DNA of 64,000 bases from Nitrosomonas communis. Lineage in GTDB: Bacteria > Pseudomonadota > Gammaproteobacteria > Burkholderiales > Nitrosomonadaceae. Under the pieces are notes generated by a model, which did no database searches, was not told where the DNA came from, and saw only the letters and a program-made list of their open reading frames with translations. The position numbers were made by a program, and so were the translations under genes. The stretch spans positions 3,410,001 to 3,474,000 of the forward strand of contig NZ_CP011451.1 in the NCBI RefSeq assembly GCF_001007935.1, read 5' to 3'. This document shows, piece by piece, positions 1 through 9,381 of this stretch (the first letter of the stretch is position 1; each line of letters opens with the position of its first letter).

Positions 1-762
1 AATTCCAGCAGTTGAAGAAAAATCAGAGTTAAACCATTGCTTGATGATATTTGCCAGCCACTCTGGCTCATCCAGTGATAGATCATGGCCAGCCGTATCA
101 TGCTGCATATAGTTTGTTTGCCAAGTCTGCGCCAATTTCAGGCTACAGCGATAATCGACCAGGCGATCAGCCCGACTGGCTACAATAAGTACTGGTTGCT
201 TCGGTTTGGAGGTTACCGAAAATTTTAACGCAGCCAGGAATTGGTTTCTCGCGCTGACAGTTGACACTGGGTTTTCTTGTTGCCATTGTTGCCAGGTCGC
301 CAGCAATTTACTGTTGTGGCTGTGACGATTTGAAGTCAGAGTCAGAATATCCGATTCCTTTTGCAAAGATGACCGAAAAATCATTTTTATAACATGGGGG
401 TAAATCGCCCAGCGTAGACGGTGATAAAACGGTGAAAGCGGCCTGGCACTGGTATTGATTAAAACGGCCGCTTCCACTTCATCCGGATAGCGCATCATCC
501 AATCAATCGCAATCATCCCTCCCATGGAAAGTGCAATCAGTCTGAACGGCTGGTTGTTGGACACTTTCTCGCGCAATGCTTCTGTCATGCCTGCAATCGT
601 TTTTGGGCTAGTAACATCATGCAACCGACCATTACCAGGAATATCCAGCATAATAATATTCGCATGAGGAAACTGTTGCTGCAGATACTCGGTAAACCCT
701 CCCCAGTGTCTGGTTTCACGCAACAATCCTCGAATCAATACAAAATGCTCGGAATATTTCAT
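1..762 (-). CDS. alpha/beta-hydrolase, 3' end outside the window
   Basis: Reading the minus strand from an ATG at 762 gives about 254 codons with no stop before the window edge. The protein starts MKYSEHFVLIRGLL and carries the nucleophile elbow LSMGG about a third of the way in, typical of alpha/beta-hydrolase fold esterases and lipases. A late 'VLIVASRADRLVDY' strand with its Asp and a 'DTAGHDLSLDEP' stretch holding the catalytic His fit the rest of the triad. The start overlaps the stop of the upstream peptidase gene (ATGA), so the two are probably translationally coupled. Substrate cannot be told. Confidence 0.8.
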   Translation of the reverse strand, partial: MKYSEHFVLIRGLLRETRHWGGFTEYLQQQFPHANIIMLDIPGNGRLHDVTSPKTIAGMTEALREKVSNNQPFRLIALSMGGMIAIDWMMRYPDEVEAAVLINTSARPLSPFYHRLRWAIYPHVIKMIFRSSLQKESDILTLTSNRHSHNSKLLATWQQWQQENPVSTVSARNQFLAALKFSVTSKPKQPVLIVASRADRLVDYRCSLKLAQTWQTNYMQHDTAGHDLSLDEPEWLANIIKQWFNSDFSSTAGI

Positions 763-1796
763 GTGTACCACAGCGCCCGCGCTTGTTGCTCTAATTCCAG
801 TGAGTCACTCTTAATAAGCCAGTTTTCATAAGATAAAGTCGCGTGTAGCAAAAATTCCATCAGTATTAAATGACCCCTCAGCACTCGGTTAAGCCGGTGT
901 GGTTTTATCGGATGATAAAGCCCCTGTAATTGACGTAACTGCAGCGGATTTTTGCGAATCCATCGCCAAGACCCCATTTCCAGCGTTAATGGCAGAAAAA
1001 TATGATCACTTGCCAACGATTTCAGATAAAGAAAATCCCAAAGATCACCATGTACCAGGTAATGTTGTGATTGTGGCTCAAAAAGATAATCTTGATAGGG
1101 ATAAGTCTGCATAAAAAGCTTACGCAGATAAAAAACTTCTTTTAAATGTTTAATAGGTTCAAGTCGGCTTCTGGCATAAGGAAACCAGATCTGATTACGT
1201 GTCCCAAAACCGGAATGGCAATCCAGAACCAGGCTGAACGGGGCAGAAAAAACCTCCCGGGTAATAAAGTCACATAACGCTTGTGCTTCAGGCTGCATCC
1301 CTTCAGAAGCCTTCCCACGGTACCATGGCAAATAAGATGAAATCCGGTGCCCCCCTGCCAGCCAGATGGTCTTTTCATGGCTATCTACCGGGGCATTACG
1401 CATCAGGTCAACCCCTTGCCCATTCGCACGGGTATAGTTAAGCATACCAACCGGATTGATGAGCGGTAAAAAATTAATGCATACCCGCTGCAGAATATCA
1501 CTCAAAACCTGATCCCACTTCAAGCGTTCCAGCAGAGCTTCCAGAAAAGCAATAACGACTTGTGTTCCAATGCGCTCTAGCCCATGGACACCTGCAACAT
1601 AGGTAATACAAGGAATAGTTCGTGCCCTGTTACCGAGTGTTATGGCATAAATTGGCAAGATACCATCATCACAGGATACATGACAAAGCACTTGACTGCT
1701 TAAACCTGCTCTATCACCCAAATGAATCATTGCTTCAATTTGTTGTAGCTCAGGTAACAACTGTTTCAAGGTATTAGTGGTATTAGTAGCAGGCAT
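759..1796 (-). CDS. M14-family zinc carboxypeptidase / deacylase-like protein
   Basis: A 345-aa protein with the zinc-site pattern of the M14 / succinylglutamate desuccinylase group: 'GVHGLE' (HxxE, about residue 71), a later zinc histidine in 'LDCHSG' (about residue 193) and a candidate catalytic Glu in 'LTLEMGS' near 273. There is no signal peptide, so it is probably cytoplasmic. These enzymes hydrolyse C-terminal amino acids or amide-linked side groups; the substrate is not evident. The 3' end overlaps the following hydrolase by 4 bp, indicating a two-gene operon. Confidence 0.8.
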   Translation of the reverse strand: MPATNTTNTLKQLLPELQQIEAMIHLGDRAGLSSQVLCHVSCDDGILPIYAITLGNRARTIPCITYVAGVHGLERIGTQVVIAFLEALLERLKWDQVLSDILQRVCINFLPLINPVGMLNYTRANGQGVDLMRNAPVDSHEKTIWLAGGHRISSYLPWYRGKASEGMQPEAQALCDFITREVFSAPFSLVLDCHSGFGTRNQIWFPYARSRLEPIKHLKEVFYLRKLFMQTYPYQDYLFEPQSQHYLVHGDLWDFLYLKSLASDHIFLPLTLEMGSWRWIRKNPLQLRQLQGLYHPIKPHRLNRVLRGHLILMEFLLHATLSYENWLIKSDSLELEQQARALWYT

Positions 1797-2088
1797 AAAA
1801 ACTCGTTCTCGGCAAACTATCTCATCTGTGATAGATCATTTTTTCCTAACAAAGATTTCATCAATATTTAACATAAACTTCAAGAAAGTTTAATCAATTC
1901 TTTTTAGAATTCATTTCCCTACTCAACTTTTTAAAAGCGATTTATAGGGTAATAATGAAAAGTATAGTTCCCCTTGAAAAATTTTGCTGTACTGCAGAAC
2001 CCAGCAGCCATGAGTTCAAAAATACATCCACCTCGCAGCTAATAGCATACATCTCATACGTAGTAACATAAACTCCGGGAGATCTGTT

Positions 2089-3000
2089 GTGCAACACAAA
2101 TATGTTTTGAGTTTAGATGGAGGCGGTAGCCATTTGTTAATTCAACTTAGCGTATTAGCTTGTCTGGAAGAGGATAGCAGTTCTTCAACCTACAATTTAT
2201 TTGACATGGTTGCTGGCTCATCATCCGGGGGACTGATTGCATGTTTAATTTTGGGCCGGACATTGACTGCCAAAGAGATAATCCATACTGTTCTACAAGA
2301 GAAAATGTTAGAAAAAATGATGGCAGAACATAGGATGAGCAGATTGCTAAATCTACTGCAAATTCGCCCCAAATATAAAGGCACACCCAAAAGCCTGGTA
2401 TTAAAAAAGGCATTAGGAAACTTAAGGCTTTCATCACTTAACAAACGAATATTGATTCCCAGCTTCAACCTTAATCGGGATCAATTAGAAATTTTCACCA
2501 ATGAGAGCCAGCCGGATTTTCTTCTTAGCGAGGTGGCAGATGCTTGCACGGCTGCACCAGCCTATTATCCTCCAGTACAAATGGAAGATGGAAGCTGGCG
2601 AATCGATGGAGGCATAGGTATGAATAATCCTGGCCTTAGTGTCTATCTTCATGCTAAAAGGTTTTGGAAGGAATACGATATAAAAGTACTTTCCATTGGA
2701 TCAGGCTGGCGCAGTTTCGCTATAAATGGCATAAAAGCCTGTGGATATGGCGGAGTTCAATGGTCAGCAAAAGGAGTCGCTTCATTAATTCTTAGGGAAA
2801 AAATGATTGCCAATGTCAAAATTACTGAGGAGATATTGGGTGATCGTGTGTTATATATTAATCATTATCTAAAAAACTATGATATGCCAGGTAATATGGA
2901 TTCTGCAAATAATCCAGTATTCCAGCAAAAGGCATTAGAAATTGGCAGAATGTGGTATGCGCAACATCGGGAACAGATTCAACAATGGTTGCAAATCTGA
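2089..3000 (+). CDS. patatin-like phospholipase
   Basis: A 303-aa protein. It begins with the patatin oxyanion motif 'SLDGGGSH' at residues 7-14, followed by the nucleophile elbow 'GSSSGG' near residue 44 and the catalytic Asp in 'DGGIGMNNP' near residue 174. Together these give the Ser-Asp dyad of the family, which deacylates membrane lipids. Length is normal for bacterial members. The start is GTG, chosen because CGGGAG lies about 7 bases upstream; there is no signal peptide. It is divergent from the M14 operon and stands alone. The 292-bp gap to the left is AT-rich and holds only the two promoters' space. Confidence 0.85.
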   Translation: MQHKYVLSLDGGGSHLLIQLSVLACLEEDSSSSTYNLFDMVAGSSSGGLIACLILGRTLTAKEIIHTVLQEKMLEKMMAEHRMSRLLNLLQIRPKYKGTPKSLVLKKALGNLRLSSLNKRILIPSFNLNRDQLEIFTNESQPDFLLSEVADACTAAPAYYPPVQMEDGSWRIDGGIGMNNPGLSVYLHAKRFWKEYDIKVLSIGSGWRSFAINGIKACGYGGVQWSAKGVASLILREKMIANVKITEEILGDRVLYINHYLKNYDMPGNMDSANNPVFQQKALEIGRMWYAQHREQIQQWLQI

Positions 3001-3144
3001 TTAATCACGAGTGCCATAATCCCAAGAGCGATCTTTAGGATTATCCCTCTCTTAACAAAGGGGAAAATATATTGAAAGATTTCAGACTGGATGTCCACAT
3101 ATCCTTACTCATGACCAAGCATCAAACTATTTCCCGGATTTGTA

Positions 3145-3226
3145 ATTTCATTTCTAGATCAAACTGATTTTATCGGCTTCTCTTTGCCGTCGCCTTCGCA
3201 TCATGTGTGACTTCCAAATGGTATTA
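3145..3226 (-). repeat. decayed copy of the ~103-bp inverted-repeat element
   Basis: Reverse-oriented relic of the dispersed element described at 31968-32070. Both ends are degenerate forms of the terminal inverted repeat, and the interior retains 'ATCGGCTTC..TTTGCCGT' and 'CGCCTTCGC'. The central 20-25 bases are missing. It lies in the gap between the patatin and groEL-like genes. Confidence 0.55.
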
Positions 3227-3273
3227 GGCACTTACATCCATCCCCCAGCTCTGTTTAATTTATTTAGCTTGCT

Positions 3274-4869
3274 TTATACGGCTTGAGCCTCCTCAGATAA
3301 GCCAGCGATCATGATATTGGCACTAAGAATCAGACCGGCAATTGAAGCGGCATTCTGCAAGGCACAACGTGTCACCTTGGTGGGATCGAGAACGCCCATT
3401 TCCAAAAGGTCACCATATTCCTCAGAGGCCGCGTTATAACCAAAGTTACCGGTGTTTTTCAATACATTGGCCAGCACGATAGAGGGATCACCTCCCGCAT
3501 TGGTTACGATCTGCCGTAAAGGCTCTTCTAGTGCCCGCAGTACAATCTGAATACCAGCATCCTGTTCAGAATTATCACCTTTTAGTAGCCTGATCGCTGT
3601 TCTGGCTCGTAATAAGGCAACCCCTCCTCCTGGTCCAATCCCCTCTTCCACAGCAGCGTGAGCCGCACGCAAAGCATCTTCAATCCGGCTCTTTTTCTCT
3701 TTCATTCCCGTTTCAGTAGCGGCACCAACTTTGATGACTGCCACTCCGCCAGAAAGCTTGGCGAGACGTTCCTGTGATTTTTCTTTATCGTAACCGTTTG
3801 AAGCTATTTCAATCTGTTGGCGAATTTGTTGGATACGACTTTGAATCTGTTCAATCTTTCCCATTCCGCCAATCAAAGTAGTCGTTTCCTTATCCACTTC
3901 GACACGCTTGGCCTGTCCAAGATCTTGCAGTGTCATCTTTTGAAGTAGAAGACCGGTTGTCTCAGCGATTACCGTGCCGCCAGTGAGAATGGCCATATCT
4001 TCCAGCATCGCCTTGCGTCGGTCACCCAATCCCGGCGCTTTGACAGCTATAGATTTAACAATGCCGTGAATATTATTGATCACCAGTGTTGCCAACGCCT
4101 CTCCCTCAACATCCTCTGCAATGATCAGTAATGGGCGATTAGCCTGGGAGACTTGCTCCAGTAACGGTAATAGGTCATGGATATTGCTTATTTTCTTTTC
4201 AGACAGAAGGATATAAGGATCATCCAGCTCTGCCTTCTGCTGGTCTGGGTGATTGATAAAGTAGGGAGATAAGTAACCTTGATCAAACTGCATTCCTTCT
4301 ACTATTTCCAATTCGTTTTGCAGGCTCTGGCCATCTTCGACCGTAATGGCCCCTTCCTTGCCTATTTTCTCTATGGCTTCAGCAATAATTTCACCGACCT
4401 CAGTATCTGCATTAGCAGATATTGTCGCCACCTGAGCAATTTCTTTTCGGGTTGAGCAGGGTTTGGATACTTCCTTAAGTGCTTTCACTATAGCCGTAAT
4501 CGCTATGTCGATGCCGCGCTTCAAATCCATTGGATTCATTCCTGCTATCACAAACTTCATCCCTTCATGCACGATCACCTGGGCCAGGATAGTCGCAGTG
4601 GTAGTCCCATCGCCAGCCACACTGGATGTTTTACTGGCCACTTCTCTCACCATGAGCGCACCCATGTTTTCAAATTTGTATTCAAGCTCGATTTCCTTCG
4701 CCACCACCACGCCAGAATTGGCAACAAGAGGTGGGCCATCAGGGCGCTCGAGAATGACGTTGCGGCCGCACGGGCCTAGTGTGATCCTGACTGCACTGAC
4801 CAGAATATCCATGCCCCTGACAATTTTACTGTATACCGAATCCGGAAACAGGATTTGCTTTACCGGCAA
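3274..4869 (-). CDS. groEL: divergent chaperonin GroEL paralogue
   Basis: A 531-aa Cpn60 aligned end to end with E. coli GroEL. The nucleotide loop 'GDGTTTAT' is kept, as are '[12 protein letters not shown]', '[15 protein letters not shown]' and the Asp of 'RIEDALRAA' (equivalent to D398). Two features set it apart. The residue matching E. coli D52, one of the two aspartates for ATP hydrolysis, is Ser52 (local NSG instead of KDG). The Gly-Met-rich C-terminal tail is absent. No groES lies next to it, unlike a standard groESL operon. The start is TTG, preceded by AGGAGG seven bases upstream. The next gene upstream, on the same strand, is a small heat-shock protein. This is probably an accessory chaperonin rather than the essential copy. 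Confidence 0.93.
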   Translation of the reverse strand: MPVKQILFPDSVYSKIVRGMDILVSAVRITLGPCGRNVILERPDGPPLVANSGVVVAKEIELEYKFENMGALMVREVASKTSSVAGDGTTTATILAQVIVHEGMKFVIAGMNPMDLKRGIDIAITAIVKALKEVSKPCSTRKEIAQVATISANADTEVGEIIAEAIEKIGKEGAITVEDGQSLQNELEIVEGMQFDQGYLSPYFINHPDQQKAELDDPYILLSEKKISNIHDLLPLLEQVSQANRPLLIIAEDVEGEALATLVINNIHGIVKSIAVKAPGLGDRRKAMLEDMAILTGGTVIAETTGLLLQKMTLQDLGQAKRVEVDKETTTLIGGMGKIEQIQSRIQQIRQQIEIASNGYDKEKSQERLAKLSGGVAVIKVGAATETGMKEKKSRIEDALRAAHAAVEEGIGPGGGVALLRARTAIRLLKGDNSEQDAGIQIVLRALEEPLRQIVTNAGGDPSIVLANVLKNTGNFGYNAASEEYGDLLEMGVLDPTKVTRCALQNAASIAGLILSANIMIAGLSEEAQAV

Positions 4870-5001
4870 CGGAGCCTCCTGAATGAATTTTTTATGGTCT
4901 TGATCTGATTTTTTATTACAGCAGAACTATCCAATAAACTGAGCTGAGGCAAAAATCCAGTTCATCTTCTTCATCTGATCATAATTTATACTGAGGTTAG
5001 A

Positions 5002-5030
5002 ACAAGAACACAAGAACACAAGAACACAAG
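5002..5030. repeat. short tandem repeat, ACAAGAAC x3.6
   Basis: An 8-bp unit repeated a little over three and a half times in the spacer between the groEL-like gene and hsp20. It may be slippage-prone and could vary between strains; no function is visible. Confidence 0.7.
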
Positions 5031-5120
5031 ATCAAAGTGACACGTAGCCCCAGTTTGTAAACCGTCATTTTCCTCTAGGCATACGTACCTCGGCAGCAAA
5101 AAATGCTCGCCTCTCTTTAA

Positions 5121-5597
5121 TTATTTGATCTCAAGCTGCTTGATAGCTTTCACATGTTTTTTTGGCATCGTCAATGTTAGCACACCATTTTCATACCTAG
5201 CTTGAGCTTTATTCACATCAATTTCCTCATCCAGTCTGACTGAACGGGAAATAGATTCCCAAGAGCGTTCTCTGGAGATAAACCTTTCCCCCTCTTTTTG
5301 TTCCACCTCTTTCTTTTTCTCGACTTTGATGGAAATACGGTTACTTTCCAAATCAACTTTTATATTCTCTTTATTTACACCAGGAATATCAGCAAGAATA
5401 GTATATTCAGTATCATTTTCTGATAAATCAAGTTTCATTACAGATAACTCTCCTATACGTATGCCTAAGTTACCAAGCCAATCCTCAACAGTAGCAAGTA
5501 GATCAGATCGAGCAACGATACTGGGCTGAGTTGAAGATGGTTGCGTAGCACTTGGTTTACTTTGCAGAGATGAAGGGGGGCGCTGGGCACTTTTCAT
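5121..5597 (-). CDS. Hsp20 / alpha-crystallin family small heat-shock protein
   Basis: 158 aa. A flexible Ser/Pro/Gln-rich N-terminus (about 1-30) is followed by an alpha-crystallin domain (about 50-150) ending with the family signature 'ARYENGVLTLTMPKK'. Such proteins hold unfolded clients for refolding by ATP-dependent chaperones. AAGGAG stands just upstream of the ATG. It sits in tandem with the downstream groEL-like gene, which suggests a stress-response pair, although I see no convincing sigma-32 promoter. Confidence 0.9.
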   Translation of the reverse strand: MKSAQRPPSSLQSKPSATQPSSTQPSIVARSDLLATVEDWLGNLGIRIGELSVMKLDLSENDTEYTILADIPGVNKENIKVDLESNRISIKVEKKKEVEQKEGERFISRERSWESISRSVRLDEEIDVNKAQARYENGVLTLTMPKKHVKAIKQLEIK

Positions 5598-6219
5598 GAT
5601 AGTTCTCCTTATCTAAAGCGGCGAAATTTTTTGGAAGCCTCGTCAGCCAGTCTCCATAACATCGCGACTGATAAAATCGGCATAAATTTACTCAATCACT
5701 GTTTTATCAATTAGCAACGTAATTCTGACTGACTCCCTCGTCATCTATTTTCTCTCTTATCTTGTTATGCCTGCTCACACGATTGGCTTTGCAGAGTTTT
5801 AAGAGGCAAGAAAGATTAATAGCCGAGATAATGATTTATCTTAGACTACCCATAAAGAATAATAAATAAGTAGAAACACGTATTTCTGATGGAGAAAAAT
5901 ACCGAGGTTTTTTCTCATTTCGATGGATCGCTTATACACGAAACTTTAATAATACTGTCATTTGTTTGTCATCATCAATTGGTAGCGTTCCATTAGTGTT
6001 AATATTTTATGATTTAGGTTGATTTCCACTAATCGAGTGAAAATTTTTGCAATTCAGAAAATTATTCAAGATTTATTCTAGTTTTAAAAGTTATTCACTT
6101 GAAAGAAAGTCAACCCAATTTTAGTCAAATAAAATCCCGCCGTGATTGATTCGCTTACCCATTTATTAAAAAACTAAATTAACGAAGTATTTAGTTAATC
6201 AGATATCTATTAATTTTCC
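5598..6219. other. AT-rich intergenic region, no gene seen
   Basis: 622 bp between divergent hsp20 and the lipid kinase gene. It is strongly AT-rich in its right half. No ORF of note, tRNA or clear repeat was found; it presumably holds both promoters. Confidence 0.6.
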
Positions 6220-7203
6220 GTGAAAAATGAAAGCGCATTTCTGCCAAAGGGAACACTGATTACCATTCCCTCTCCTCAAAAAGTATTAATTATTTTCAAT
6301 CCTATTTCCAGTGCGGGCAATACAGAAACATTAGCCCATGAATATGGGAAATTTCTTGCTCATCATGGGATGGCGGTGGAGGTCTGCGAGTCAAAGAAAA
6401 AAATGAAATCTTACCTACTTCTCGAGACAGCCATGACAGGACATGATCTTATAGTAGTGGTCGGGGGTGATGGAACAGTCAGAAAACTCCTTCCTTTACT
6501 TAGTAAAACAGATACCCCCGTTTACATGGTTCCCGGTGGAAACGAATCCCTATTTGCCCATTCCTATGGAATGAGTGCAAACCCAGAGGATTTGCTGCGA
6601 GCGATAACGGATGGAAGATGTCTGGAGCAGTTTTATGGCCTGATCAGCGGCAATGGGATTCAGGGAGAAAAGCCATTCTTTATCATGGCTTCGATGGGTT
6701 TTGATTCGCTCACAATCAAGCAGATTGGCAAACGAAAAGGACCGATCAGTGATTCTGCTTATGTTTGGAGCGGACTTAACGCCCTGGTTTTTTTACACCA
6801 CCCTATCGTGACAGTCCATGTTGATGGGCAAGCTGTCATTGATTGCCAATCAGGCTATGTCATAGTGGCTAATAGCGCAGCTTATGCAAGAAATTTACAA
6901 CTTGTTCCTACTGCCAGCCCATCTTTAAAAAAGCTTGTCCTTGGTTTTTTACCTGGCGCAAAGCGTCAACATGAATTGATTAAAGCATTGCGTATGCTTC
7001 AACACAAGCCCGCAGGATTTCCTCTGCAATATTTTTCAGGAGAAAGCATATCCCTTACCTTACACAGACCCTCCTACCCTCTGCAGGTAGATGGCGATTA
7101 TTTCCGCAACCGTGATATTGAAGCAGGAAGCACAATAAAATTCAATATCAGTCAAAAACCAATCAAAGTATTGATTCATACAGACCTGCCTCCATGCGTT
7201 TAG
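6220..7203 (+). CDS. diacylglycerol/sphingosine kinase-like lipid kinase (DAGK_cat)
   Basis: 327 aa. The catalytic-domain signature 'VVVGGDGTV' is at about residues 78-86, after the N-terminal 'IFNPISSAG' strand-loop; both are typical of the YegS/BmrU/DAG kinase fold. The second conserved loop, usually GTxND, reads 'PGGNES'. A C-terminal beta domain ends with 'LQVDGDYF', matching the family's 'qvDGE' motif. It probably phosphorylates a membrane lipid with ATP. The GTG start is tentative because no strong ribosome-binding site is visible. It lies ahead of three lipid and envelope genes on the same strand. Confidence 0.8.
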   Translation: MKNESAFLPKGTLITIPSPQKVLIIFNPISSAGNTETLAHEYGKFLAHHGMAVEVCESKKKMKSYLLLETAMTGHDLIVVVGGDGTVRKLLPLLSKTDTPVYMVPGGNESLFAHSYGMSANPEDLLRAITDGRCLEQFYGLISGNGIQGEKPFFIMASMGFDSLTIKQIGKRKGPISDSAYVWSGLNALVFLHHPIVTVHVDGQAVIDCQSGYVIVANSAAYARNLQLVPTASPSLKKLVLGFLPGAKRQHELIKALRMLQHKPAGFPLQYFSGESISLTLHRPSYPLQVDGDYFRNRDIEAGSTIKFNISQKPIKVLIHTDLPPCV

Positions 7204-7609
7204 CAGGTGAGTAAAACCGTATCCTACACTAGGCCAATATCCTCAACTATTGGCACGAAGCAGGAACGGAAAAATGCGACCAATTTCCCCAGCATCTGCG
7301 AAAGCCAGCGGTATCAATTGGGTTGGGAAAAATTTGTCCAGAAGCGTTTGTTCATCTCCGTTTACATTATGGTACAGGGTAGCTGATGAAATATAGGACT
7401 CATTACTTTTTTCATTCCCCCCAAACATGACACGGAGGTGAGCCGCAGACAATATAAATATCCTACGACAGGGAGGAGCCGACAAAATCAGGTTTGACTC
7501 TTTGGAATTTCATAAAAGCGACATAATAAATTCATGAAGTTCCTCAAGAATGCTAGGTAATGAGTGAGAAAAATAATCAGTAACCTAACATTAATAAAAG
7601 GAGTCAAAC
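7204..7609. other. intergenic region with one degenerate inverted-repeat element
   Basis: About 400 bp containing a diverged copy of the dispersed element (7414-7508). A good ribosome-binding site (AAGGAG at 7599-7604) serves the following gene. Nothing else is recognisable. Confidence 0.5.
7414..7508 (+). repeat. diverged copy of the ~103-bp inverted-repeat element
   Basis: Contains 'GAGCCGCAGACAATAT' and 'GAGCCGACAAAATCAGG', matching the interior of the better-preserved copies. The ends are strongly eroded. Confidence 0.6.
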
Positions 7610-8452
7610 ATGATTGCGCCACTTACATTTAATAGCGAATCATCTATTTTCCCACAAAAAATAATTCCAGCTCCGAGGGCTGCACCACTCATTTCTACAG
7701 ATAGAGTGAAAAAATCCAATATCGTGACCACATGGGCAAAACGTCAAAGTGAGGTTCGTGAAGCGCAGAAGTTGAGATATGAAGTGTTCACAGATGATAT
7801 GGGTGCAATTCTTCCCACTCATATTCCTGGTTTTGATATCGATGACTTTGATGAGTATTGTGAGCACTTACTCGTGCGAGATCGTGAAACCTGGCAGGTC
7901 ATTGGCACTTGCCGCGTCTTGACCCCTGCACAAGCCCAGCTTGCAGGTCGAACATATATCGAAGGCGAATTTGATCTATCTCCCTTGCAACCGTTGCGAG
8001 AGCATATGGCTGAATTAGGCCGAAGCTGTGTGCACAAAGATTACCGTAATGGCATGGTTATCCGAGCGTTATCGAAAGCATTGATCAGCTTTATGATACT
8101 TAAGAAGTTAAGCTATCTGATAGGTTGCGTGAGCATACCGATGAATATGAGTTTAGCAAGCAATAAACGAGTATGTTCGGGAGATGTAGCTGCAAGTATT
8201 TGGCGCCAGGTTAGGGATCGGCATATGGTGGAGACTCACTATCAAGTCAGACCCCGTTTTCCCTTGCCGGTTGATTGCTTGGATCAATCTTTAAAAATTG
8301 ACCCACCTCCCCTGCTTAAAGGGTATCTCCGCTTAGGGGCAAAAGTATTAGGAAAGCCTGCCTGGGATCCTCACTTTAATACTGCTGATTTGCCTATGTT
8401 ATTGCAAATAACAGATTTACCAAGCCGCTACCGTAAACATTTTCTGAGGTAA
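7610..8452 (+). CDS. OlsB-like acyltransferase (GNAT fold, 'hemolysin' family)
   Basis: 280 aa. The N-terminal half matches the Acetyltransf_5 / OlsB family: 'REAQKLRYEVFTDDMGA' near residue 50, 'IGTCRVLTP' near 100 and 'AELGRSCVHKDYRNG' near 135, which together form the acyl-thioester binding core. Members transfer a 3-hydroxyacyl chain from ACP to an amine, as in ornithine-lipid synthesis. The start is supported by AAGGAG at 7599. It is followed 2 bp later by a phosphoesterase gene and then a glycosyltransferase, so it is probably one operon for a polar or glycosylated membrane lipid. The exact product is not known. Confidence 0.8.
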   Translation: MIAPLTFNSESSIFPQKIIPAPRAAPLISTDRVKKSNIVTTWAKRQSEVREAQKLRYEVFTDDMGAILPTHIPGFDIDDFDEYCEHLLVRDRETWQVIGTCRVLTPAQAQLAGRTYIEGEFDLSPLQPLREHMAELGRSCVHKDYRNGMVIRALSKALISFMILKKLSYLIGCVSIPMNMSLASNKRVCSGDVAASIWRQVRDRHMVETHYQVRPRFPLPVDCLDQSLKIDPPPLLKGYLRLGAKVLGKPAWDPHFNTADLPMLLQITDLPSRYRKHFLR

Positions 8453-8454
8453 TC

Positions 8455-9381
8455 ATGAATAAGCTCAATGGTTATTTTTATGCTAATGCTTTAAAAGCTT
8501 CCATCTTAGACAACAAAGATTCTTCAACAATAATTACTAAACCCAGAGTTCGTACAGTTTTTATCTCCGATATTCATCTGGGTACCCCAGGTTGTCAGGC
8601 ACAAGCCTTGTTGGAGTTTTTGAGAGCTTATCCAAGCGAACAGCTCTATCTAGTAGGAGATATTATCGATGGCTGGCAGTTACGCCAAGGTTGGTATTGG
8701 CCACAGTCTCACAATGATGTCATACAGAAGTTACTACGCCGTGTCCGGAAGGGTTGCAAGGTAGTGTATGTGCCAGGTAATCACGATGAGTTTGCCCGTC
8801 AGTTTTTGGGTCACTCTTTTGGTGGGATAGAAGTCGTAGAGGAAGTTATCTATCAGACTGTTGATGGTCGGAAATTCTGGATAATACATGGTGATTATTT
8901 TGATGGCGTTGTGCAGTGTGCTAAATGGCTTGCTTACGTCGGTGATAATCTTTACGAATTAACCTTAAAGCTCAATCGTTATTTGAATTCTCTTCGCGCT
9001 CGGTTAGGTATGCCCTATTGGTCGCTTTCTCGCTATCTTAAACATAAAGTCAAAACAGCAGTGAGCTATGTTACTTCTTTTGAGCAAGCCGTGGCTATGG
9101 AAGCACGTCATCGTGGGTTGGATGGTGTCATATGTGGACATATACACCACCCTGAGATACGCGATATCAATGGGATTACATACTGTAACGATGGAGACTG
9201 GGTCGAGAGCCTTTCGGCATTAATCGAACACTTCGATGGACGAATCGAACTCGTTCACTGGCCTCAGTGTCAGCGAGAGCTGGAGAATCAAAGTTCGGCT
9301 AGTGTGGACGATACTTTGGTTATCCCTGACCATATGCCTGCTACGGCAAAAGTCAAAGAAAAAGATGAGGCACTCGCATGA
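8455..9381 (+). CDS. LpxH-like calcineurin-type phosphoesterase
   Basis: 308 aa. It carries the full metallophosphoesterase motif series: 'FISDIHLG' near residue 40, 'YLVGDIIDGW' near 70, 'VPGNHDEF' near 108 and 'VICGHIHHPEI' near 225. This arrangement is that of UDP-2,3-diacylglucosamine hydrolase relatives, and homologues are often found with glycolipid glycosyltransferases. It overlaps the next gene by 4 bp (ATGA) and follows the acyltransferase by 2 bp. It is probably cytoplasmic or peripheral to the inner membrane. It may act on a different lipid diphosphate than LpxH itself. Confidence 0.82.
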   Translation: MNKLNGYFYANALKASILDNKDSSTIITKPRVRTVFISDIHLGTPGCQAQALLEFLRAYPSEQLYLVGDIIDGWQLRQGWYWPQSHNDVIQKLLRRVRKGCKVVYVPGNHDEFARQFLGHSFGGIEVVEEVIYQTVDGRKFWIIHGDYFDGVVQCAKWLAYVGDNLYELTLKLNRYLNSLRARLGMPYWSLSRYLKHKVKTAVSYVTSFEQAVAMEARHRGLDGVICGHIHHPEIRDINGITYCNDGDWVESLSALIEHFDGRIELVHWPQCQRELENQSSASVDDTLVIPDHMPATAKVKEKDEALA

